Assembly: GCA_963691815.1 (NCBI GenBank)
Contig: OY829663.1
Coordinates: 5,170,023-5,234,022, forward strand
Direction: 5' to 3'
Origin: Echiichthys vipera
Taxonomy: Eukaryota > Chordata > Actinopteri > Perciformes > Trachinidae
Length of the DNA: 64,000 nucleotides
In this document: positions 37,708 through 50,025 of the stretch, piece by piece
How the letters are laid out: every line of letters begins with the position of its first letter
Position numbering within the stretch: the stretch's first letter is position 1
Program-made: the position numbers and the translations under genes
The notes under the pieces: model-generated
The model's database searches: none
What the model was told of the DNA's origin: nothing
Seen by the model: only the letters and a program-made list of their open reading frames with translations

Positions 37708-39051
37708 AACCACCTCCTTGTCCAATCACGATGCTTGGCAGGCTCTGCACCAATCCTCTGGCCCTGCAACCCCCTCTACTCTACAGCCATGTTACAGTGA
37801 AACATTAAGGTCTAGTGCCGCGAGGGTGGCATAAAACATGCCTTCCTACCCAGCACCTCTCCATCCTCCTCCTCCTCCTCCTCCTCCTCCTCCTCCTCCA
37901 TCCCTTTGCTTTCCTTTCAGATTTCTCCCCGGCTCTCTACTCTGTCTTCCCCTCTACTCCAGCTTCTCCTCTGCGCCGTAATGGAGTCATTGTATAATTC
38001 ATAACGCGCTCTCCTCAGTTAGGTTACTTGCATCTTTGCCATCAGATTGTAAGTGTTGGCATCTGGTGCTTTCCAGGGTTTTTTAAATTTAACACTATGT
38101 TCAAAAGGAATCAAACTTTATCAAACCAAATAAAGAGAATCTGAAACCTTGGAGAGAAGCAAAAGGGGGGAGATGGCTAAGTTTCACGTTGAAAGACTTG
38201 GTTTAATAGATCTTTTATTGACTCAGTTTTCACATTTTCATTTTATCTGCCAGTGTGCTGTCAAACAAAAACAAGTGAAGGTGAATGTCTGCAGCAAATT
38301 CAGTGGTACACAACAGAAACGCCTGTCTTGAGATCAAAACGGTGTTGAGTTGATGGTGTGGTCAGGTACAGTTAGAGGAATAGTGTTTATATAACCTTCA
38401 AAATGAGCCACGACTGAACCGTACGTGTGCATCAAAGGTGCTCTTTGGTACTTACATAATTCAACGGCTCCCATGGGACAAAGCCAATGACTCACTGACT
38501 GATTGAAGAGTGGATCAGATTGGGGGAGAATGGTGCAACTGAGGATTATTTCCATCATAAATAAAACACGATACAGAAAAGCACATTTAAGAAGCTTCAA
38601 CTTGTGCATTTTTGGCATTTTTGCTTGAAAAATGACTCGATGAACGACACTGTCGCAAGTTCATTTTTGTCTATTAATCAACGTATCGTTTCAGCTGTAC
38701 AGTAAACACAAGTGTGTGAAAGAAAATGAAATACAGCATTAAATGCTAACTTTCTAATGGTGATAAATGCACATTATTATAAATATGTCCCCCCCAATAC
38801 AGTGTTTTCCCCTGCAAACACACTATATTATCTTTCTTAAAAACACACACGTATATAAATGTGAAGTGTGTGTGCATCCTCACAGAAACGCCGGAAAGAA
38901 ATCAAAAATAAATGTAAGGATTGAATATTTAAATGGGCTGCAAATCTGGTGCAATAGTGGGAACAAAGAGATAGTGGGCTGCAAAATATGAATCTTGGCT
39001 TAAATAAGTGTCAAGGGGATTAAAGTGCTACAATGGCTTGGTCACAAGGGA

Positions 39052-39092
<41 letters not shown>

Positions 39093-39884
39093 CCCTGCTT
39101 CCTCCCCCCAAGTCCCAGAAACAGAAGTGTGGCAGAACAATACAGCCTACTGCCAGCTGACAGAGATGCAGAGAGAGAGAGAGGGAGGCATTGAGAGAGA
39201 TGAAGGGAGATAGCTGGTGGTGGTGGTGGTGGAGGAGGAGGAGGGGAGCAGAGAGGCGGCTGCAGATGAAAGAAAAAAGAAGCCAGAATTGAGTCCTTCC
39301 CAAAAATAAACCTCAGAAGGAGCAGCGTTTCCATCCCCCCCTTCATTAATTCACCTCTCGCTTCAAAATAACAGGCATCTCATCTCAGTATGCATCGTTG
39401 TCGGATGTCACGACCTCCCCCCGTGTTCAAAATTCTTCAAAATGATCAGCCTATAAACATCACGGTTTCACGATTTTCACACTTATTAATCAGGGAATTT
39501 GTTCTTGGACACTATCCAATCTTTAAGTTTGATGTAAAGCCCTTTCAAAATACTATTTCCGGGGAACGCAGCACCGTACGCAGCACTGTACAAATACGAG
39601 GTTTGGACCCCGACACGGTACTTTTGAAAGGTCGTTACGTCAGGGCTTAAAGACACACAAGCATCTTTCTTTGGTCCTGCAAATAAAACACGTCGGCCTG
39701 CTTTAAACTGAAAATAGAGAGCTCAGCACGCATTCATAGAACTGGAGTTACATCCTGGTAACTACTACGTATCTCTGCAAGAGTCAGGGAGTAAACATGA
39801 AGACGTTGTGAACTACTCCAGTTTAAACTTGTTTGGAGAAGCTTAGTAACGTAAGGCTAATCGAGGTTGACTCGGCACCAGTAC

Positions 39885-40165
39885 TTTTTATCTGTCTATG
39901 CTAACGTCAACCATGACGATGTTAACATGCTGATGTTTAGCAGGCATATAGTTCAAATAAGCAATAAATACAGAGTACAGCTGAGGTTAATGGGAATGTC
40001 AGGAATTTGGTCATAGACACAATGAGAGGCCTATTGGGTAAATGAAGCTGTTGTCCTGATGATGGCGCTAAATCAAAAGCTAAGTTAAAGGTTACAATTC
40101 ATCCTCAAATTTCATGAAAATCCATCCAATAGTTGTTGAGATATTTCCTAGACTTTAACTCCATT
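39885..40165 (+). repeat. Interspersed repeat ('tccaatagttgttgagatat')
   Basis: It runs from taacatgctgatgtttagca to aaaatccatccaatagttgttgagatatttc. A related copy in reverse orientation is at 49845-50025 (cagacatttatgtttcccagag). The family is common in fish introns. Confidence 0.6.
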
Positions 40166-40596
40166 TTATGTTCTTTTTCAAAAAAATATTATTACATAAT
40201 CTGCATATATATCTTAAACGTTAGCAATATGGCTTTATACTATTTAAGTAGAAGTAATGAATAAACCAATTTTGGGCTTTTTTGCTCCCCATCTTTCTTC
40301 CTTTGCTTGATGTGAACTTGTGCATAAATGAAGTCATTTGTGACTCATTTGTAATACCTAATAAATACTGTACATTAAATATATATGAGTCTGTCTTTAT
40401 ATAAACTGTACGTCCTGTATGCTAAGGTAATTATTTCACTGTGATTTAAGACAAAGGACTGAGTCTGGAGTCACACCTTCACCAAAAAAGATCCAATGTG
40501 ATAAAGGAAACAAGCTGGAGGCTGAGAAGTGATGCCAACTACTACTCTGACTGAGTGTTTTCATTACACTCCTCTGCCTCTAAGCCCAGTTGGTTA

Positions 40597-40718
40597 CACA
40601 CACACACACAGACACACACACACACACACGCATGCACGCACACGCACACGTACGCACGCACGCATGCATGCACGCACATGTACACACACGCACACAAACA
40701 TGCGCACGCACACGCGCA
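40597..40718. repeat. Imperfect CA/CG-rich microsatellite
   Basis: Mixed cacaca, gcacgc and catgca units over 120 bp, alternating purine-pyrimidine throughout. Confidence 0.88.
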
Positions 40719-41782
40719 GACTAGGTCCTGTTGCCAATTTTCCGTCTCTGCTGACAGAAATATTACCCTCCTCTGTTTCTGTGGAAGGTCAGAACACAGA
40801 AGGCTTTTTGCACAAATATCAATATTGGTGCTGGAGTTTTCAAAATAAATTAAGCTTCAAACTCAGGAGGGGGAAATAATGCCCCAACACGCACTGATTA
40901 CTCTGACCAACCAGCCAGTCGTCCATACAACCAGAGAACTGATCTAAAAGCACGGCTGACCAAGAGACACAACTTCTTCAGGTGAACAGGGTCAAATATT
41001 TAACTAATATTGTAGGTATCACCACAAAACTTCCCCAGTTGATTTCTGATATAAAGACAATTATTTTTTGTATTACAAGTCGACTGAAATTGTATGTTTA
41101 AATGTGCAAACGAGGCATTGTCTCATGCTAACGTTGGTGAATTCAAGAGTAGTCCACAGACGCAAACACCCAAAGTGCAGTCAAATGAACACCTCAATGT
41201 GCAATCCTCTATGTTTTACCCACTCGTCTGAAAGAGGACATGTTAAGAGATAGTAGTGTCTCCCCTTGAATACACAGCCTGCCTCGTAGTTCAGCAGTTC
41301 ATGTTAGTTTGAAGCGTGCAGCTACATTAAGAGCTTTAATGGCGGCGGCTGCCCGGTGTATCGGTCTCAGTGGAGCTTGTAATGTTTGCTTTTCAGCTTC
41401 CAGGAAGAACCATAAAAACACCCCGTACCGCACACAGCACTGGTCACGGGGATGCTTTACTAAATCAATTTAAGGTAAAGCGTTACACATGAAAGGCAGC
41501 GTATTGCTGGATATCATCCGTGCACTTATTAAACTCAACCAAATACAAATTGTGATTAATTAATCAGATAGTTAACTGAGCTAATCTCTTCTCGGCTCTT
41601 AACACTCAGACATGAGGGCGGAGTAAATCTTCCGTCTAACGCACAGCTACTTGGAACTGTAAGTCAGCTAACTTCCCTTAAATACCTAACTGACGGTTAA
41701 ATTCATCATAATTCTGTATTATAACTTCATCATCAGAGAGTTTTCATGCTGAATATGTAAATCAGCGACACACTTCCAGTAA

Positions 41783-42313
41783 GGGCGCACTCACATTGTC
41801 CTTCCGCACCGCGCCCCGGGCTTTAGGGTCCTTGTCCCCCCCTCCAGGCCCGTTTGTACTCACACTACCTGGGCCTCGGAGAATGCTTCTTGCTGCCTAT
41901 ACGTCATCACGCCGTAACACGTCACACACATTGATGACATCATCGCGATGCGTCACTTTGTTTACAAATCTTTCCATAGACCTCAGAGTTTTTGTGCGTC
42001 TTGTCGACTGTTTTTGAATCTTTTCATCGACCAAATCTGCAGTAAACACTCCACCTCCGCATCACACCAACGTGAACCTTTCACCGCCATTGTTTTAAAT
42101 GTCCGCGCATGGTCCCTCCTTCTTTTTTCTATGTCCCAACAGGCGCACAGGACATGACCTCAGAACCGCCGTAGGCCTCATGCTCGTGCTCGTACAAAAG
42201 CACTCAAAGCAAAGTTATGCGCGGAGCGGTTGCACTCACACTGGTGAAACGCACTAGGCTTTAGCCGAAAAACCTGTTTTGGCCCGGTGCGGAAGGACAG
42301 TGTGAGTGGGCCC
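41783..42313 (+). mobile_element. Harbinger-like MITE, complete (531 bp)
   Basis: Ends are gggcgcactcacattgtcct... and ...aggacagtgtgagtgggccc, inverted repeats of about 28-30 bp. They are flanked on both sides by TAA (41780-41782 and 42314-42316), matching the TWA target duplication of PIF/Harbinger transposons. No transposase reading frame is present, so it is non-autonomous. The interior shares blocks with the copy at 1-167. Confidence 0.8.
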
Positions 42314-43561
42314 TAAATCTCATCCAAACGCTGGGCGGCAGAAATATTTCTCATATATTGTATTAAACTCTTTTAGTGACTTTTTAATTATTAATCACCT
42401 TTGAGGGTAATACTTTGAAAACGGTCCACAGCAAGCTTTCGTCTACTTTCTTAATTGCTATTTAATTGCAATATTTACTTTTTTAAATAATTACTACACT
42501 CAAAAATTCAAATATACTATCACCTACTTATTCTCTTATTATTTTATATTTTTTTTCATTTCTGATGCTTTTTTGTTTCCTTTTGTTTTCCTATTTAAAA
42601 ATAACGGATTCGTTAACATGATGCTTATGTTACTGTTTGTTGTGCTTTACTTACGTTACATCAGAACAATGAGAACAAAGAACAGGTACGGATATATGTA
42701 TAAAAAGTTAAATAAGTGAAAGATAAAGGGAGAGACACTGACATCTAGTGTCTCACAGAGTAGCTATTAAATCTACGTTATCTGAGAGCAAAGAGAGGCA
42801 GAGAAGAGAGGAAAGAAAAGGTAACTGAGGTGAAGTGACTGGAGGAGATATCTTTTGCCAAGAACCGTCCCGGGGCAGACAGAGTTATAGATTTACCTTG
42901 AGTGCTCCAGGGATAGCCGCCATTACGCTACAAACACAGAGAAACTGCTGATATCACCGTATACACACACACACACACATACACACACACACACACACAC
43001 AGACAGAGTGCTACAGCAACACGTTTCCCGCACCTGTTGCCTTCACAGGGAAACCGTGATTCAACGATCGCGCAGGCTCAAGTTTCAGCTCCAAGGTCAA
43101 ACCTCCGTCCTTCAGTCCATCTTCACGGTCGCTCTATTCTGCTCCATTCAAAGGGTTCGGCCTTGAGTTCCTCTCAGTGTTTGAAGACGGCACGTCATTA
43201 TGCAGTGGATCTATTACACATCCAACATGCTGAGGAGGATCGATACGCTCTGATGACTGCACATCCATACTGGTGTCCAAATTCTGCTGTAATGTAATTA
43301 ACTATAGTGGTGGCGTCGCAGATTCATGGAGAGGATTAATGACAAATCTTTTTTCAGAAAATCCACACTGAAATATAAATATTCTGTCGTCAATAAGCCG
43401 CAATTAAACTCTTTAAGAAACACAGAGACCGGCCTTAATGGAGAAGTATTCGCCGTCAATTAAAATGTACCTTTCAAGGCTTGGTTGTCATGATACCAGA
43501 ACTTTAAACTTTGACCCTAAAAGAACAATCCTCTCTCGATACCACAGCATACGCTCGGCCA

Positions 43562-43642
43562 GCAAGTGGTATTTGAGAGTGGACGTACTCAAGTGGTAAC
43601 TCGCAAGTGGTATTTGAGAGTGGACGTACTCAAGTGGTAACT
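43562..43642. repeat. 41-bp tandem duplication
   Basis: gcaagtggtatttgagagtg... is repeated twice, perfectly, with a 41-bp period. Confidence 0.85.
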
Positions 43643-43859
43643 CGGGTCACATGGACGGTAAATGCAGATTACTTTGGCCTTGTCCAGAGAACCGTCTGGC
43701 TCTGGAGCTAAACTTGACATTAAAAAAGAGCCTAATTCCTTTCTGCTAAGGGATGTTTGTTTTCCGAACGCCACCCACAATGTTACCGCTGCATCGCTTC
43801 AGCCCCTTAAATAGCACAGCACAGCAGTTTGTGATCATTGTTTTTTCTGTTATATATAT

Positions 43860-44002
43860 CTTGTATATATCTAAAAATGTATTTCGCACTGATGTCCTCG
43901 TCTGTCTGTGGTGCACAGCGGCTCTGTGGGAGCACCCTTAAGTTCGTTGCACTGTACCTTGTGCAATCACAATAAAGGCGATCTTATCTTTCCTCTTATC
44001 TT
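43860..44002 (+). repeat. Retroposon 3' tail
   Basis: ttcgttgcactgtaccttgtgcaatcacaataaaggcgatctt resembles a LINE terminus, ending in imperfect (TCTTA) repeats. Confidence 0.5.
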
Positions 44003-44035
44003 CTTGATTTCCCAAAATACACGATGGGCCGTTAA

Positions 44036-44682
44036 AGAGGACCTATTGCGCTTTTCCGTCTTTTCTTACCTATGTATGTAATTATAATGTTTTATACTCA
44101 TGTTTAATAAAACCAAAGTGTCAAATAATAAAGTTCTTGCATTTCGACGTGAGCCCTGCCGACCGCCTGGGTTGGCTGTGCTCAGACTTGAACGCTAGGG
44201 TGTCGGCCGCTATTAGAGATTCCTCCGACTCTCCGGGATTAGCCTTCGTAGAAGAATCCCGACTTCCCTATTGGTCATGCTGCGACACACAGGCTCAAAC
44301 TGTAAGCTGTGAGTTCGGCCACTTTTACGCTGTTTTGGTGTTTATTTCGGAGGTTAAACTGTTAAAGCTAACGCTAGCTAACGTGGCTAGCTTTCATATA
44401 GACGGTGTTTTTAACTGGTGAGATAACTGATTCCGTATATGGTAAGGGGCATAACATTTCCAGGTACGCAGCATAAACAGTTGACCAATAGACCAGCCGA
44501 CCAATCAGAGCACACTGGGCTTTTCAGGAGGGAGGGGCAACAGCTCAGACACAGAGGAGCTGCATGGATGGACAATATGCGAAATATAATGTGATTTTTA
44601 AAGATCAAAGACTGTAAACCTGTTGTAGTTGACCCCAAAAATAAAAATATGACCCTGAAAACTAGCATAACAGGGCCTCTTT
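44036..44682 (+). mobile_element. TIR DNA element flanked by TTAA
   Basis: The left end agaggacctattgcgctttt and right end aactagcataacagggcctc form imperfect inverted repeats. TTAA lies at 44032-44035 and 44683-44686, which would fit a piggyBac-type target. The subterminal ccaatcagagcacactgggc recurs at about 50392-50436, a fragment of the same family. No transposase seen. Confidence 0.6.
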
Positions 44683-45203
44683 TTAACGTGTTGTCATCAC
44701 GTTAACTTTGACAGCCCTAAAACAAACGGAGCTGATTTCCTCCCGTTGTGTCATGTGTGCAGCTTCATGTTGAATTTCACATTGTGGATCTGTGGCCGTT
44801 TGCACAGAACACACACACTCTCCTTAAGTATGATGCTTAACGCCTGCCTCACATCACTGCTGACTTTCCTTGTGACCACGGGGCGTCACCTCTCTATCCA
44901 CGTTGACCTTGATGCAAATGAGGTCGCTTGTATTGACCCTTGTGACAGGTGGCTAACCCCTGTCTAATGATGGCCTCAGGCTAGTCAACATCTTCACACA
45001 CACACACGTGCACACACACAAACCTAAATGTAAGCATGTACACACACACACACACACACACAAAGTTGTTCAAACAGTGAACACTGTGTGTGTTTTTGTC
45101 AGATGAAGCTGTCTCCGCACTCAGAATGATTATGGATTTCAAGTCAGACCCATCGATCACTTAAATACGCATGTTTGCGTCTTGCAGTGACGCATGTGCG
45201 CGT

Positions 45204-45469
<266 letters not shown>

Positions 45470-46048
45470 CTAACCGCAGGGTGTGACTGATGACGGGGTT
45501 TTTTCGGCTCCTGTACACATTCGTGCACATTACACATGAAAATATCCACTCGTTATTATATATATTATATACATCAGGGGAAGGAGATGAAGCAGGGGAG
45601 AACATGAAGAAAACATTTCGTCATACAAGAAAGTTAACATGGAAATGGAGCAGGGGGTGAGTGAGGACACGTCACGCACAAACAAGCGTCCTATCAGAGA
45701 AGGGGAACTGTGATTTAAGACGGCTTTATAACGAAAAACAACCGTTTAACAGTGTGTGAAAGAGCAGATTTTTGAAATGGTGATGGTTTCATTTTCTTTA
45801 AAGAAAACAACGATGAAACCCAGAAATGATTGTATAACATAGCAGCAGAAGTGAACTGTCTCTTTCACATATTAATAGCAACACCGCTGCCTAAAATACC
45901 AATCTGCCCTCTATAGCTTAATCCTGTTATCTCTTCTTTTCTTCTCTGTCCGTGCCCTGCTCTGCTCATCCATCTTTCTCTGTCTTTCTCACCCCGCCAG
46001 TATTCCCAATGGGACCACCCCTCTTATGGCACTGGGTGTGTATGTGCC

Positions 46049-46050
<2 letters not shown>

Positions 46051-46080
<30 letters not shown>

Positions 46081-46094
46081 TGTGTGTGTGTGTG
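46051..46094. repeat. (TG)n microsatellite
   Basis: It lies 130-180 bp downstream (in the transcript) of the MAHAAS first exon's donor; one gcgcg break. Confidence 0.9.
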
Positions 46095-46228
46095 AGGAGG
46101 CTGCATCATGACAAAAGAGACTCCACTAGACCGACACGTCTCTCCCCTTCCCCTCTCTCTCTCTCCCCTGAGTCTCAATCCTCCATTACTTTCTTTTTCC
46201 TCTATTTTCTCTCCTCCTCCTTCTCTAC

Positions 46229-46345
46229 CTTTTTCTTCAGTTCGCGGGAACGCTTCCTCGCCGCCTTCTTCTTCTCCTTCTCGTCCTCCACAGCATTGAG
46301 GTTCTCATCCGCCTTTTTCTTCAGCTGCGAGGCGGCGTGCGCCAT
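46229..46345 (-). CDS. ank3: ank3 alternative first coding exon, MAHAASQLKKK (117 bp)
   Basis: The ATG at 46345 opens 39 codons: MAHAASQLKKKADENLNAVE, then DEKEKKKAARKRSRELKKK. The donor gtagag follows at 46228. Mammalian ankyrin-G has a leader MAHAASQLKKN... that also ends in RKRSRDRKKK before the repeat domain, so start, basic end and phase 0 all match. The leader is highly charged, with an acidic middle and a Lys/Arg-rich end. The ATG context is agcagcATGG, a fair Kozak. The distance to the common exon at 16337 is 29.9 kb of intron. This is the family's well-known long-isoform start, giving the strongest support for ank3 over ank2. Confidence 0.93.
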
Positions 46346-46760
46346 GCTGCTCAAGTCCAATTAATCCTCACAGGTGGGAACCAGGAAGAATGAGAGATGG
46401 AGGGATGAGTGGAGCGGGCACAAAAAAAAAGTCCTCCTCTTTCGCCTTTCCTTGTTAGCTCCTAATTATCTTTCTGTTCCTCCTGTAGCCTCTCTTGTGC
46501 TCTTATCAGGAGCACTCACAGGTGTCTGAGAGGAAGGATTTAACTCTCTTCGTTTAGATTCCCCTCTTCCTTTTGTTCTTTATGTCCCTCAGCAGCTATC
46601 CACACTGTGCAGATGCAAAAAAAGGGTCCAGTTTGGGGCAGAGCGGAGAGTCCTCGAGCTCCTCTGCTGTGAAGGCAGCTGCTTCCACTTCTCACTGCTC
46701 AAAGTGCTAAACAAGTGCCAATTATAGCAAATACAAAAACTATTTATTTATATGATCCAC
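46346..46760 (-). promoter_or_regulatory. Region upstream of the MAHAAS first exon
   Basis: About 400 bp upstream of the MAHAASQLKKK start should hold its 5' UTR and possibly a promoter. On the minus strand an AT-rich TATA-like catataaataaat lies near 46740-46755. Between it and the exon the sequence is mixed with polypyrimidine on the plus strand and no CpG island. This is a positional inference only. Confidence 0.25.
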
Positions 46761-47249
46761 ACAGTCGGGAGAAACCGTCCTCTCGGTTAAGAACAACGTA
46801 TAAAAAAAGACAGTTACAGGTGCGTCAGCAGAGCTCCAGGGTTGGAGGTCCAAGCTCCAGCCCCTAACCCAGCAGAGAGCTCTGTCCTCTGGGTAAATAA
46901 ACTGGTCCTGCTGCCTGCTTGACTGGTTCCCAGAGCCTGCTGCCTGCACCTGAGCACAGAGCCATCCTCTATTTACACACACACACACACACACACAAGC
47001 TCAGTCCGCGACGTCTCGCCGGGACATATGAACAGGAGGGAAATGATGGTGGAAAGGAGGTTGAGGTTGAGGAGGAGGAGGAGGGGGAGGGAGGAGAAAG
47101 GAGGAGGCAGAGAGAGGTAGAGAGAGCAGCTGGGACAGCAGAAAAAAAGGAGGGAGGAGGCATGGATGAATACCTCTGCTTAGTACAAGCTGGCTGAGAT
47201 AAAGAGAGGGAGAGAAAGGGAGGATGATACTTCACACAGGGCACTTACA

Positions 47250-47295
47250 ACACACACACACACGCACACGCACACGCACACGCACACGCACACGC

Positions 47296-47347
<52 letters not shown>

Positions 47348-47358
47348 ACGCACACACA
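47250..47358. repeat. (CACACG)n/(CA)n microsatellite
   Basis: cacacg hexamers flank a pure CA core. Confidence 0.92.
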
Positions 47359-47504
47359 AGGGTGTGCAGCAGTAAGTGCTCAGCCATGATGCTGTTATGA
47401 AACTTATCTTTAACACTTCACTGTTCTTTCCAAAAACGATAAATTCATCTCTCACCGACCTAAATTGACTTATATCCCAGTAAAGAAAACAAAAAACAAA
47501 CAAA

Positions 47505-47705
47505 AGAGCTGAAACCAACGATTGTTTTCATTGTAGATCATTTCTTGATTAATCGATTCATGTTTCGTCCATAAGATGTCAAATAATAATGATCAGAGTT
47601 TCCCAAAGTCCAAGATGACGTCCTCAAATGTCGTATTTTCGAAGATAACCAGTTTGCTGTCAAAGAGGAGGAAAGAAACCAGGAAATATTCACATTTCAG
47701 CTCCA
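47505..47705 (+). repeat. 'gggctgcaac' teleost repeat
   Basis: It has attgttttcattgtagatca, ttaatcgattcatg, the phrase ccaaagtccaagatgacgtc and gaaaccaggaaatattcaca, all typical of the family. Confidence 0.6.
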
Positions 47706-48189
47706 CTCAACTGTCAGTAGCTCCTCACAGGACGCAGATTGGCTGACCCACTGTTTGCTCTGAACACAAACGCGTTACTTGGAGTATCTGGTTTTATCAC
47801 AACAATTCAGCTGCTGCGTAAGGTGAACCTGCATTCTGCGAGCAAAAGAGGCGAGACGTGTGACACAACTGCACTTACTCGGCCACCTGAACCCGACCTG
47901 ACACACAAACTGCAAACTTTATGCATTATGGTCGCACGATTGTCAGAAGAGAGGACGGAGCGGCGTGCGTCTGTATGTTTGAGAGAGAGGTGATCGGGGG
48001 GGTTATGTCGCTTTTTGACCAACTCATGCACGAAGTCTCGCCATACCGGCTGTACAGCACCTTTTACACAAATGTTAAGTCGGCTTTGTTACAACTTTGT
48101 GACCGCCGACATTCTGTCTTTGTGACTTTCATACAGACGGTTTAAACAGTAAGTCACTAACACCTGTTTAGAACAGCAACGATTCAACA

Positions 48190-48520
48190 AATAACCGATT
48201 AGTTGTCACCTATGAACTTGATCGACGACTATTTTGATAATCAATAAATCATTTTGACTCATTTTTGAAAGAAAAAAAAGTCAAAATCCTCTTATTACTG
48301 TTTCTAAAAGGTGAATATTTTCTATTTATCCTCTGTAACCTTAATATCTGTGAGTTGTGAACAAAACAAGAACATTGTGGACGTCATCTTTGGGCTTTGG
48401 GAAATACTGATCAATATTTTTCACCATTGTTTGACATATTAAAAACCAAACAACTAATCGTTTAATTAAAAGAATGGGTAGATTAATCAACAATAAAAAC
48501 TAATAATTAGTTGCGGCCGT
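48190..48520 (-). repeat. 'gggctgcaac' teleost repeat
   Basis: It contains ttttgataatcaataaatca, gacgtcatctttgggctttg, then aactaatcgtttaattaaaa and ends taattagttgcggccgt. It is the inverse orientation of 47505-47705. Confidence 0.6.
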
Positions 48521-49079
48521 ACATGACCTATCATCTAAAGTATTAGTGTTGTTGCATGAGCCAGGAGAACTGGTGAGGAGCTCCTGTATTACAGAATGGA
48601 TGCAGTCAGCAGGAGGCCTCATATATTGTATATTTTAAATGTTTTAATTCGAAATAATGGTTTGAAAGAAGCATTTTCCGTTCAAGAAATAAACGTGAAA
48701 GGTGCATGTATGTTGCTGTGCACTTATGGATCAATTATTAACATCCTACCTTAGTGCATTATTCATAATAAAGGGATTTACTCAGATATGGTAGAATCAT
48801 ACCTTGAGGGGACACAGTGATGATTTATGTGCAATTAGCTTCTTTCAAGGGAGCAGTTTTAATTAATGAGCAGCAGAAAACATCTAGAGTTGTTGCCAGG
48901 GGGTTTTCTCCCCACTTGAATATCACAAATCTCCATGAACTAAAACCAGCAAACAGTTTAAAATACCAAGATGTTCTTAGAAGAGGTCTTTCCTCGTTGT
49001 GATTTAAGCTTTGAGCTTAAAATCAGTGTCTTCAGGATGGTTATCAACACCCCTCCGTGTGTTTTTATGTCTCATTGTT

Positions 49080-49220
<141 letters not shown>

Positions 49221-49844
49221 TGAGCTCATGTCTGCAGCCTTTGAATATTAACAACATGGGAGAGGGGGAGGGATTGAAGCCAGTGACAGGAGCATGTGAC
49301 AGCAGAGCATGTTTGCTATTGGCTGTCTTGCGTGTGAGAGCTCCGTGATTGGCTACTTGGAAAAGGGAGGTCCCGCCCACAAGAAGACAATAACAAAGAG
49401 GAGAGGAACAAGCAGCATTTTACAGTTCTTAATACTCTGGTGATTAAACTACAGTTTGGGTCCCAACGTGAGGCCGCTCACTGTACGTCTGATGATGACT
49501 CATCATAGGTGGGAATATGTCACATAACGGGCGTTTCCTGTGTTTCTAACCTTTAAGCGTAACAGCCAAGCTGCTCCACAGCTTGTGCCCCAGATATTTG
49601 AGCCAAAGAGTGAAGGAACATTTGTACCTGACTTAGATGGTGTTAACTGCAGCATCTACTGTAAAAAAAAAATACCTACTCAAAGTGTAATTCTGGCGGT
49701 AATAGTTAAAAACTGTCTCTATGGCTTATTTGATGAATGTAAGTGCCGATGTAAACTAATAAAACATGACTCTTCCTGATCTCCCAAAGACGTCCGACTG
49801 ATTAAAACTCATTCAGTTTTAAAGGTTGATTGCTTTGATCCAAA

Positions 49845-50025
49845 CTGAAAATACCTTGAATGGACTGACGTGAAATTCTGTGCAGACATTTATGTTTCCC
49901 AGAGACGGACTTTGGCGATCCTCTTGCCACCGTGAGTTTGACATTTGTGGTTTGGAGGAAAATGTATCAACAACGATTTGTTAGATTTCGATGAAATTTG
50001 ACCCCTAAGAACTTTTCATCTGGCA
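49845..50025 (-). repeat. Interspersed repeat related to 39885-40165
   Basis: It holds gtgaaattctgtgcagacat, gactttggcgatcctcttgc and a degenerate aatgtatcaacaacgatttg end. Confidence 0.5.

Noticed and set aside
46026..46364. Plus-strand 112-residue frame near 46.0-46.4 kb
   Set aside because: It is antisense to the MAHAAS first exon of ank3 and includes a TG microsatellite.
49315..49380. Cluster of two attggct motifs and tcccgcccac as a promoter
   Set aside because: No gene start next to it on either strand; similar CCAAT-rich text occurs in transposon copies here (44480-44530).
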